64,000 nucleotides of DNA. Origin: Cydia pomonella. Taxonomy: Eukaryota > Arthropoda > Insecta > Lepidoptera > Tortricidae. The stretch's first letter is position 1. Each line of letters begins with the position of its first letter. Positions 54,782-64,000 of this stretch are shown here, in pieces. A model generated the notes under the pieces. That model worked only from the letters and a program-made list of their open reading frames with translations, was not told where the DNA came from and searched no databases. The DNA is taken from the NCBI RefSeq assembly GCF_033807575.1, contig NC_084725.1:3507001-3571000 (forward strand), written 5' to 3'. A program made the position numbers and the translations under genes.

Positions 54782-54900
54782 TAGAGCAGAAACGTATTAT
54801 GTTCTGCACACTGTTTAGAACAAAAACGACCCACTTTCAGATCATGAGAAATGAAAAATATTTTCTCATCAAGGAAAGTTTGTTGAGCAGTAGCCGTCTT
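54782..54900. repeat. dispersed repeat fragment
   Basis: CAGAAACGTATTATGTTCTGCACAC ... ACCCACTTTCAGATCATGAGAAATG recurs at 45243-45310 and, diverged, at 34285-34345. Confidence 0.5.
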
Positions 54901-55219
54901 TTTGTTGATTTATGATGGTGGTCATTTTAGTTTACAAACATGCAAAAAAGCGACGATATAAAAACTCGTAATATATTGGCAATGTAGGTTTATGACTAAT
55001 GGAATTAGACCACAATGCACCATGAACTGGTCGCAGTGTAACTATTACGCGCAGTACAAAAACTACCAAGTAACGCTTAACACATTGAGTACTTACCGGG
55101 AACCCGCTCGGCGAGTTCTCTGTTCGTAGTTACTTTGCTCTACAAACCGGGACTACGCTGGGATCGGCTACAAGCGTAGCGCTACGAAAACGTTGGTAGC
55201 GAATGTCTTAAATTCAACG

Positions 55220-55465
55220 GCTTACTAGCCTAGTCGGTAGTGAAGTGACCATGCTTATGACGCAAGAGGTCTAGGTTTCGAATACCGGTAAGAGCATTTA
55301 TTTATTTTGTGTGTTTATCACGAATATTTGTTCCTGAGTTAAGGATGTTATCTATGTATCTAAATATGTATTCATCCATATAACTGAATAGTGGCACTAG
55401 CTTTGCTTAGTTTGGAGCAAGGTTGATCTGAGTAAGATTGTCCCCATATATTTATTTTATTTATT
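55220..55465 (+). mobile_element. tRNA-like SINE, second family
   Basis: The head GCCTAGTCGGTAGTGA is the A-box region and AGGTTTCGAATACCGG the B box, with one extra T. The body AATATTTGTTCCTGAGTTAAGG matches the minus copy at 49437. The extra T and the lack of acceptor-stem pairing argue against a functional tRNA gene. Confidence 0.75.
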
Positions 55466-56947
55466 TATTATTACTTCCGCATTTTGGTAAACATATGTCA
55501 CATTATATAAACTAAAAGTGACCTCAAACTTCTTTATTCAAAGCTGGATTTGAAACAACCTCGACTACCGTCATTACTGGCCCACCAGGTGACATTTTAA
55601 AATGCAATTTTGAAAGATTTATCATCTTGGCCATACTCTGAATAACTTTCTTCTAAATATCTTTCCCTTCCCTGCTTCCTATCGTAGTATAGCATTAGAT
55701 TGCCTTGCACAGCATGTCTTGCTATCAGAGTGACTTCTCATGCAAGTCGCGCCTTATGCATGAAGTTACGTGAGGTGCGACAATATGTACTAGACGTGCC
55801 TGTTATCCTTATAACTAAAGACAAATCCAATTCATATTTTATATATTTACTATAAACTGAAATAAACGTAAAAATAGTAGCTGAGTAGGACTTTATTTGG
55901 TCGCCAGAATTCTAATAAAAAATACCGCGTTTTTTACATTCAATATACTGTTCACAATTCTCTAATGATGTTTACAATTCGCCACAAACGCTACGGAGAA
56001 CTTAAAATAAGCCATTAGATGGCCACCTTCAGTCTCCGAAGGCTGTTATGCCATAATGTGGACTCCGATATGGCTGTGTATGTTTTCCGTGATTGAAATG
56101 TGTTTTTACGGTATGTAGTTAAATTATTGAAACATGTGCAATAATGGGTATCTTTCGTGATAACTGTGGAACTCATTATTAAAGATTGGGAGTCGGTATT
56201 CGATGGTTGGAAATGAATTCAAATTTACCATTTTGAGTGAGACAAAGTTTTTTTTTTTAAATAATAATCTTTAATGTGTTGCAGGCCGAATGATTAATAT
56301 ATTTTCAATATTATAAAATAGTTTATTTCTAGTTTAAAGTTTATTTCTACGAAATTGTTGTTTCTGAAAATAACTTTCTCAATTATAATTATTATAAAAT
56401 TTAAATTCTATAACATAATTTTGAATCTTAGTTATAATAGAAATAAAGTTAGTTATAAACTATATTGAGAAACAAATTAAGATCTACATAAATAAACAAC
56501 ATAAAAGATGCTGAGAACATAAACGAATAACCATTTGTGACGTTTTAAAAGTTACATTCAACAAGTTTGAAGACATCAAGTGTGAATTTAAATACATACA
56601 TCAATCAATATTTACATTCATCAAGTGTGAATTTAAATTGTTTTTTTTTTTTTACTGTAAATTAAAATACGTATCCCAACTATATTACAATTCAATTCAT
56701 TAATTCAGTTAAATTCGAATTCTTCTCCTATTTTTGTTAATAATTTGCCTTAGAACTGGGACTTTGAAATAATAATCAACCATAAACGAATATATTCTTT
56801 AGTTTGGGACCATAACTGGAAGATATTAGCCTATTATTATTTTAATTATGTAAAAAAAATATTAAATTAAGTTTGCATTTTTTTACACTTTTTTTGTTTG
56901 TCTGATGTCAATGCCATGATTGTTGTCAATGTGGACATGAACAAAAT
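55466..56947. other. gene-free AT-rich stretch
   Basis: I see no exon or bounded repeat. Confidence 0.45.
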
Positions 56948-57193
56948 TATGTATCTAACTATACTTGGCTGATAAAAAAAATATGTATCTATCTATACTT
57001 GGCTGATAAATATGTATCTATCTATACTTGGCTGATAAAAAAATATGTATCTATCTATACTTGGCTGACAAATATGTATCTATCTATACTTGGCTGATAA
57101 AAAAAATATGTATCTATCTATACTTGGCTGATAAATATGTATCTATCTATACTTGGCTGATAAATAAATATGTATCTATCTATACTTGGCTGA
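56948..57193 (+). repeat. minisatellite, eight ~29-34-bp units
   Basis: Eight copies of TATGTATCTATCTATACTTGGCTGATAAA (the first with TAACTA, the fourth with GACAAA) are separated by 0-5 extra A. Unit lengths alternate short and long through much of the array, suggesting two-unit expansion. A 69-codon frame across it is a repeat artefact. It ends 36 bp before the first visible protease exon. Confidence 0.95.
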
Positions 57194-57229
57194 TTTTATG
57201 GTATTTACCGATCCTACTTAATGAGCCAG

Positions 57230-57324
57230 GAAAGTGAAGCTAGATTTCGTTTTGGTTCAAGGTTCCAACGCTCAAAGCTCTGTGTGCAAACCTGGAGACC
57301 TCAACGGCAACTGTACGGGCAAAG
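57230..57324 (+). CDS. serine protease, N-terminal propeptide exon
   Basis: Predicted exon between an acceptor GAGCCAG (ends 57229) and a donor AAAG/GTATAC. It encodes KLDFVLVQGSNAQSSVCKPG and DLNGNCTGK, ending with one base (phase 1), exactly what the next exon needs to form Asp. The segment VCKPGDLNGNCTG recalls the start of a clip domain (C.(T/K)P....G.C), but only two of six cysteines are here. The signal-peptide exon must lie upstream, perhaps beyond the minisatellite. The exon is inferred from phase and splice sites, without transcript support. Confidence 0.55.
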
Positions 57325-58835
57325 GTATACCTCATTATGGTCATTATATTATAGTATGGACCTCCCTTAAAAATGACTCACGCTGGAAAGATCAGGTCGG
57401 TGCGCGAGTCCGTTCACACTTGACTGTTTCTAATAATAAACTCGAATCGAAAAAATTCGTGAACACCATCGTGACAACGCCAATACTGACGAATAATTCA
57501 CGTGAATGTAATCAGAGCTATTTAAATATTTTGAAATATCTCTCACGAAAGTTAATTTCGATAAATTTCGAACGAACGTGAATAATTTTAGGGCTAATTA
57601 AAAAAATCTTTATCGTAAACTATAATAAATATTATGCATGCCTACGAAAAAGTATTATTTTTATGTTCTATTAAAGCATATCAAATGAATTTCATGGGTG
57701 ACTTTTTCAGATAAAATATATTGATGTAGTTATTTTACTCGACTTGTGACATTGTTACTATGAGAATGCTAACAATATCGTGCATATAATATCAAAGTAA
57801 ATGCATATCAGTAGTCCTCCTTCTCGTCGTACTGCTTTCCTGGTTACAACCTAAATGATGACTCACGCTGGAATGGGCTGGGTCCGGGTCTATGCGTCCG
57901 ACATATTGTTTTCTATAGAAGTGAGCTCCGATCACTCATCATCACCGATCACTCATCATAGAAAATGAAGTCGAACGCTTCAGCGCGGACCGGGACCGCT
58001 TTAGGACTCATTTAGACTTAGAACGCACTGCAGTTAATTTCTTAAGGCTTCAGAAACGCTTAAAGTGTAACGTACGGCTTCATAAGTGCACGCACTTGCA
58101 AGACTGAAACCGTAAGAAATAAGACTGAAAACGCAAGAAATTTATCGTAGTGCGTTCTAAGCCCTAGATGGTATGAGAACTCACATGCCAGTTCAATACA
58201 TTGCGGCATTTGATCGGTCAGCTACATTTGATGTAACCTCAATAGTCCGCAATGTAACTAAGCTCGCTTGAGAGTTCGCGCGCCGTCCAAATGAGCTCTT
58301 AGTCATTGTACCTACTGCCTAACGGTAGTTTCACAATAGAACGCCTACTGAAAAAATTCGTCATCTAAACGGAATAACTTGTAAGAAAAAATTTAACAAC
58401 CCATTTATTAGAATTATTTTTGGAGTTTACTCCTTAAGAATCGAAGTCTATGTATGCCCGGGGTATGAAAATTTATGGGGAGTAAAATTAAACATTGCGC
58501 TACGTTACCTTACGTTACGTTTCGTGCGCTACTTCTTGCGCGTCCGCTAGCAACGGCTGCGTGGAAACACTCTATTTACCCTTATTTTTCAGTATTGCGC
58601 GGAGCTGACATACACCCTGTTTTCTTTAACTTTTCATATTATTATGCGGTTGGGGGTCAAAAATCGTGGGTTTAAGTCGATTGTTTGTTGTATAGAACAG
58701 AAAAAATTCTCGAAATAAATGCAAAATATGACTAAAAATTCGGTCAGGACCCTTATCATCCACAAACATGAGGTTAAATTTACCTTCATGACTGTCTCCA
58801 TTGACAAACCAATTGGTAACTCTCCACGATTTCAG
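57325..58835 (+). other. intron of the protease gene
   Basis: GT at 57325, AG at 58835. It contains a foldback MITE at 58016-58165 and a repeat-like region at 58475-58675 (TACGTTACGTTTCGTGCGCT ...) with a 66-codon frame that I do not consider a gene. Confidence 0.5.
58016..58165. repeat. foldback MITE in intron
   Basis: ACTTAGAACGCACTGCAGTTAATTTCTTA and AAGAAATTTATCGTAGTGCGTTCTAAGCC are inverted ends with a few mismatches. Confidence 0.65.
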
Positions 58836-58987
58836 ATAACCTCGTCCATGGCCTATTGTCTTCCGGCTGCGTAGCGCACTACTTCCGTCTATACGTGACT
58901 CGCCGCATCCCGCCTCGTAACTACCTATACTTCCATGAGGTTCTCCAGGGAGAGGAGGATGCGAGGAACTTCAACCCACTTACACCG
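58836..58987 (+). CDS. serine protease, second propeptide exon
   Basis: Acceptor CGATTTCAG, donor CCG/GTACGT. With the G from the previous exon it reads DNLVHGLLSSGCVAHYFRLY, VTRRIPPRNYL, YFHEVLQGEEDARNFNPLTP and ends in phase 0, joining to PKFRIVGG in the next exon. It has one cysteine. The frame is open throughout, and both splice sites are good. It would be the linker between the N-terminal region and the catalytic domain. The fit of phases on both sides is the main evidence. Confidence 0.65.
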
Positions 58988-59350
58988 GTACGTTCCACGT
59001 TGTCTTCTTCCTACATTGGACTTTCTATAACCATATCGAAGGAATCACCAACTTTATAGTATTTGTGGTTCCGGGATCCCAAAACTCTTCGGAGACAATC
59101 TAAGACACCGCCTACAGAGGAATGACGTCATTGAAAAATTTTGCTACTTTATTTCAGAAAGTTTCGATGACAAATTATCCAATACTATCTACTTATGAGA
59201 TATAAAATTATTTATAGCATGGCAATGCATTTCTGTCAGCAAAAAAGGGGCATGTATTGAAAAATAAAGGGGCGATTATCACCCGTAGATTTTTTTTAAA
59301 TTCATGCTTTTTTAGTTCGCCCGACTAAACAGTAATTTTCCCACTTACAG

Positions 59351-59478
59351 CCTAAATTCAGGATCGTCGGAGGTAAAAGTATTGACATAAAGGATGCCCC
59401 GTACCAAGTGCTTTATGGGGAATATTGTGGTGGAACCCTGATTGCACCGGAGTGGGTTCTCACCGCGGCTCATTGTAG
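59351..59478 (+). CDS. trypsin-like serine protease, catalytic exon with His57
   Basis: Acceptor CCACTTACAG, donor TGTAG/GTAAGT. It reads PKFRIVGGKSIDIKDAPYQV, LYGEYCGGTLIAPEW, VLTAAHCR. RIVGG is the trypsin-family activation site (cleavage after Arg). CGGTLI and TAAHC are the Cys42-Cys58 region with the catalytic His57 (chymotrypsin numbering). The exon ends in phase 2. Family S1 proteases are secreted zymogens; in insects they act in digestion or in immune and developmental cascades. Substrate specificity cannot be read because the pocket lies beyond the window. Confidence 0.95.
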
Positions 59479-62400
59479 GTAAGTAGGTGAAATTTAAAGC
59501 GGGGAATAGAATGAATGATTAAGGCGCTCTTATAGACAGATTTTAGGTTTTTGAGGGGGTGAAGCAGACGAAGTGGTAAAGCAGGCAGGCGGGCGCCCCG
59601 CGCGCCGCGCTCGCAGCAAGCCTACGTCCTTATTCTGACGCCATCCGTATTCTGGTTTGTTAGTTCTGGGATCTTTTCCGGAAATTTATATTGATAATGA
59701 TTTAAACTTAATGAAATTAAAAATTTGATAATTATATATAATACTAGAGTATACCGCGGCAAATTGAGAACCTAGTAAAATGATACCAAATCGTTTTGTG
59801 TCGAAATAATATTACTTACTAATTCAGACAAAAGTTACAACTGTCTGCTTTAAATCATATATAGATACCTATTCAAAACGTAGTTGACCTTAAAAATGCA
59901 ATAGAAGTCAATTTCGGGCAAGTAGTGAAAAAAGGAAGAATACTAGCAAAGCTAAGTCATTTGTGGAAGTGAACGTAAAAAGGTAGCATGTTTTTGCTAG
60001 TATTGAGATAACTGGAAACAAGCATAAGGTATGCACAAGCATATGTAGCTCCAAAAAGTCGATAAATTATGCTATCTTCTCAAAAAAGAACCATGACTCT
60101 AACTGTAACGACTATTTCTATATTATTTTTTGAATTGACGACAATGAAGACGATTATAAATTTTAAATGCAAAAGTCGAGAAAACTGCTATTATTATTTA
60201 TTACTTAAAGTTTATAATGGCAAAAATGCACTTATACTACTACTACTACTACTTCGAAGTTATATAGTAATGAGTATAATTGACTGACTTTAATTAATGT
60301 CTAATAAAGAATCAGTCTGTTGTCTGTCTACTCTGTCTGTAATCAAATATTACAAGTATATTTGACCCACTGAGGTTTCAGATGAAGTTGAAAATCTGCA
60401 TACATATGTAAGTAGGGTGACAATGAAATATTATGGTACCATCGAGCTGATCTGATGCATGAGAGAGGAGGTGGCCATAGGAACTCTGTGTCAAAATATC
60501 GCAACCAAATTGCGTTTGAGGTTGTTAGAATTGTCTCAATGAGTATTATTTTCCTTTGGAAAGAACTGTTAAGACCTGTTCCGTAAAGTTAATTAACATA
60601 CAAAACTTTCCGATGAACAAAATTATTTTATCGTCAACTATGTTATTTATCCCTTCAAGTGGTGGCCCACCACTCACGGGTCGATGCGATAGCCAGAAAG
60701 CTGTCGGCCAACAGAGGGTGGTTAGTGAGGTGTTGCCATATTTAGTGGCAAAATTAAAGGCTTTGAAGTATATTTACGCTCTTCTAGCGCCCAAAAGTAG
60801 CTAGCAAGTTAGACAACGAAAACATAGATACACACGCTTGTTAACGCTTGGTTGCTAAGGACCGTTCATCCGGGATCGAACGCCTAGATCGAGTTCTGTC
60901 TTGATTTTTAAAGAGGTTATTTTGTAAATACACGGTACCCTCGAAGAAACGGAAAGATTTTAACAGTATATTCCGGATCGTATTTAGAGGCAAAAATGTC
61001 ATATAAACTTTTTTAATTCGCCTAGTTTCAGAGTTAATACCAATTAAAAAAAATATTTTTCGTTGTGTTTTAGTGCATAACGCCTTTTTGATGGCTATGT
61101 CGCCAGTCGCCACTTTGGGACCTAGTCTAGACTACCTTCTTGACAGATATCAAAGTCACAAGGTACCATTTGAATAGACTTATTTTTACGAAAAAAAATG
61201 TACCAATTTATATTCATCCATAAACATACAAAAAGTAAAAAAAAACACATTTTTTTTTTGCGGAATTGACTTAAACTTGTACATGAAATTCTTCTTATGA
61301 CCTCAGGAATACGTGGTTAAAAAAAATCCGTTTCATCACGGGCACTTTTTATGACTTAACCTTTGAATTTTAAGCCCTACGTAGAAAATTAATTAACAAT
61401 TCTCCTCCAATCATAACTTTGTTTTGTGGTGGTAGTCATTTTTAATAAGGAAACTGTAAAAATGTCACTGTTGCTAGGTTTGATTAGTTAGGTGCATGTG
61501 GCGAAATGCATAAACATTACAATAATTTAACAACAACAAGGACAACTTCAACAGAAGGACATGATGTCACGATCCTCAGCATTGAGGGACCAAGAAGAAG
61601 AAGACAATAATTTAATTGTTCTATTCGAATAGCGTATTTAGTGCTTATTCTAACGATATATGCTTCAATATATACTTTTATACATAGATAAGCTTAAATA
61701 GTTGAATTTGTAATATTCTCTAAATCCGCGCTGAAAACCCGACGGGGCCCCGCCACGTGACTACTTTTTACGTTTTGGCTTCTGCCACTTGAAGGGATAT
61801 ACTATAGGCCTTGACTAGTGATTCATTTCAAAATAAACTATTTTAATATATACATATTACACATAAGCACCCTAATGCAAAAATGAAGAAAATATATTTT
61901 GCAAAACTTTCGATCGGTTTTTTTCCACTTATATTTTGTATTGGCAGGAAAAATAGTAAAAGCATATCACAAAGACATAACAAGGTCCAAGGTTTTAAAG
62001 AAGAAGGTAAAATTGGCTGAGACCTGAAATTGACGGCAGAGTGTCATCAAAATTTATACTTGAAAAAAGAAATAAAATGTCACCAGTTTTCATTTCATAC
62101 AAAACAGAAATAGCATGGTATAAAAGTATTATACCAAACTTTTACAAAGGACTTTATGTTTAACATTATCAAAAATGGAATTTAGTGACATTCTTGAATT
62201 TACAGAATAATTAACCAGTGAAATAAAAATATTGGCGAGAGGTACAAATATATACGAACTTCCGAACCGAGTACTTGCAAAATTTTGAATGGAATTTGAA
62301 GGGTAAATATCACTGCTCACCTTACAAAATAAAATAGTTGATATGAAAGTTAACAAACCAGAAATACCAAACAAATTCAACACTTATAACATAAACTATT

Positions 62401-63754
62401 ACAGCCATTTGAGCACTTCCACAAAAACGTGAAATGGTACCTTTCACTAAGCACTATTTAAATCCCACATATTTAAATCCAGTATATCTCCTGCATCCTG
62501 TATGTGTTAAAAATGAAGCTGTTCCAATATAATGACTTATATAAATTAAACAAGCGGATTAATTTTATTTGTTTACGTTTAAAAATAGGTATTCAATTTG
62601 ATTATTACTGTAATAGCCATTTAAAATATTATTTTACCTAAATTGATAATTAAAAGTAGGTACCCCTCACGAAATAAGTACTACTGAATTTTATACTTAG
62701 CAGTGTTTTTTAAAATGTACATGTATTTTACCTTCCTCGTATTAAAAATGAAAAGTAGAGTGTTTAACTCGGGTGCAAGGCACCATTTCATCATTTGGAT
62801 CGTGGCTGTATGCCGGACAGGTGCGTGTGTAAAACTTGTCAAAAAAGATAATATGACGGATGGATGTCTGAAATGTCACCGTATTTAAGAATCAATTAGC
62901 TTAAAAATTAGTTTTTTCTTCGTAAGAGTGATGAAAACATTGTGTGTATAACATATTTGTGTATTTATAGTGTGATTATCCATTTTATGTAACGTCCGCT
63001 ATACTAGCACAGGCCCGACGCTGACAGTGGTCACGGGCGTACTGGGGTACTGACGGTATTGCCGCGCAGGGTAACGTTTAGTAGACAAAATGTTGAATTC
63101 ATAATTATGAATGAAAAATTTAACGCATCGATAAACTGACAAGCAAAATGTTAGAGTAACTTAAAAGCTATTGAATGAAGTAAATTTCATATTGATATTC
63201 ATCATAGTACTTCTAAAATATCGAAATAAATACAGTTTTAAGCATATTTTCAAAGCAAAAATCTATCGAGAAAAAGATGAGCCATCGTGTTTCTGACAAG
63301 CATACGGCTAGTTCAAAGACTGAAGTTATACATACTAGAAAATAATCGATGAAATCCTTGTACAAGCCTGTAAATATCGATTTAAAAATAGCGCATTTTA
63401 CTATACACCGCGCCTTAATGTTATTACACGCAGATTAAAACTTTGGAGAAAACAATCTTAACTTAACCTTTCATAAACAACAAAAAGCATTTTTAAGAAA
63501 CATAAGTATTTTGCCCAATTTTCTCAATCAAGGACATATTTGTTCCTGTTTAGATTTCCTGGTCAACGGCATAATATAGTAACAAAGTGTTTTTTAATTA
63601 GATAATTGGCCAGTTGCATACTCCGTATGGCAGTTGTTGTGTATGCGGCTTCTTTCAACTGTTCAATGTTCCCTTCTGGATTCTTGGAGAGGTTGAAGAG
63701 TTATTTTTATGTTAGCCATAATTTTGACGATGATTATTTAATACGCATTTCCAG
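59479..63754 (+). other. 4.3-kb intron of the protease gene
   Basis: GT at 59479 and AG at 63753-63754. It contains a GC-rich repeat word (GGCGGGCGCCCCGCGCGCCG, 59588), a CTA triplet run at 60236-60254, a GAA-tailed retroelement end at about 61555-61606, a dispersed-repeat piece at 62690-62800, and a minus-strand frame described separately. Confidence 0.75.
62129..62383 (-). other. minus-strand open frame with signal-peptide-like start
   Basis: 84 residues beginning MLNLFGISGLLTFISTILFC, a hydrophobic stretch resembling a signal peptide, then SSDIYPSNSIQNFASTRFGS. No family recognised, no splice sites judged. AT-rich sequence often gives such frames by chance. Confidence 0.15.
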
Positions 63755-64000
63755 AGAGAAAGAAACCTTCGTCCTAGTCGGGTCCACCTTCCGAAGCCTA
63801 GCAGTCCGCTACAACATCTGCGCTCACTTCACACATCCACTTTGGTCCATGAACAGTAAACTGCATCCTCATGATTGGGACTTCCAGCTCGTGTTGCTGG
63901 AGAAGCCAGTGCCTACCACGCCCATGTCAAGACCTATTGCTATAGGGAGGCTGACTGATGTGGTGCCTGGTGCCTTAGTGGCAGTCAGCGGGTGGGGACA
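63755..64000 (+). CDS. trypsin-like serine protease, exon with Asp102 (cut by window end)
   Basis: Acceptor ATTTCCAG. With two bases from the previous exon it reads R/EKETFVLVGSTFRSLAVRY, NICAHFTHPLWSMN, SKLHPHDWDFQLVLLEKPVP, then IAIGRLTDVVPGALVAVSGW and G at the edge. HDWDFQLVLL carries the catalytic Asp102 (usual motif D(I/Y)A(L)L.L; here DFQLVLL). VSGWG is the conserved Gly140 region. The Ser195 segment (GDSGG) and C-terminus lie beyond 64000. The gene is therefore partial. The open frame and matching splice phase 2 make it very likely real. Confidence 0.95.

Noticed and set aside
55220..55300. A tRNA gene
   Set aside because: The B box has an extra T, acceptor-stem pairing is not seen, and the downstream body is shared with another repeat copy.
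56948..57193. CRISPR-like array
   Set aside because: Units are contiguous with no unique spacers and the context is an insect genome; it is a minisatellite.
57028..57237. A 69-residue repeat protein
   Set aside because: The frame exists only because the minisatellite unit lengths keep it open, and it has no start context or conservation.
58475..58675. A further protease exon
   Set aside because: No matching splice phase or cysteine pattern, and the sequence resembles a dispersed repeat.
60556..60804. An extra exon within the 4.3-kb intron
   Set aside because: The flanking exons already join in phase 2 to give a continuous trypsin fold; an insertion after TAAHC would disrupt it.

Overview
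This window looks like moth or butterfly (Lepidoptera) nuclear DNA. It is AT-rich, almost free of host genes, and packed with repeat families I recognise from lepidopteran genomes: GAA-tailed tRNA-derived SINEs, RTE-like LINE tails with short tandem 3' ends, Jockey/CR1-like and R1-like LINE remnants, repeats ending in the motif GGTTCCGTAGCC, and many foldback MITEs. No species call is possible by reading alone, and no database was searched.

The only host gene I can support lies at the right edge on the plus strand. It is a secreted trypsin-like serine protease with exons at about 57230-57324, 58836-58987, 59351-59478 and 63755 to the window end. Its three introns join in phases 1, 0 and 2. 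The RIVGG activation site, the TAAHC histidine and the HDWDF aspartate are visible. The catalytic serine and the signal-peptide exon lie outside what I can see.

The dominant structure is one 13.9-kb element at 17595-31516. It has two nearly identical direct repeats of about 5.15 kb (17595-22748 and 26364-31516), TGTAA/TTACA ends and a GTGT target duplication. It reads as a recent, non-autonomous LTR retrotransposon with giant non-coding LTRs. Its own internal region is only about 1.2-1.5 kb. A minus-strand LINE about 2.3 kb long sits inside that region and itself carries a SINE-like insertion. Each LTR holds GC-rich exon-like islands, two homologous 47-48-bp GTGAGT...CAG cassettes, a TATA-like box, two AATAAA signals and a 533-bp tandem duplication.

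Layout: 1-7250, repeats, an intact SINE with a 19-bp target duplication, a deleted mariner and foldback elements; 7250-17590, LINE ends, palindromes and inverted duplications; 17595-31516, the giant LTR element; 31520-39500, RTE and other LINE tails with long featureless stretches; 39535-40889, a truncated R1-like LINE; 41500-50720, inverted repeats, retroelement C-termini, a GC-rich island, a 253-bp tandem SINE array, a SINE nested in a MITE and a 5S-like fragment; 51000-56940, LINE and SINE remnants; 56948-64000, a minisatellite followed by the protease gene.
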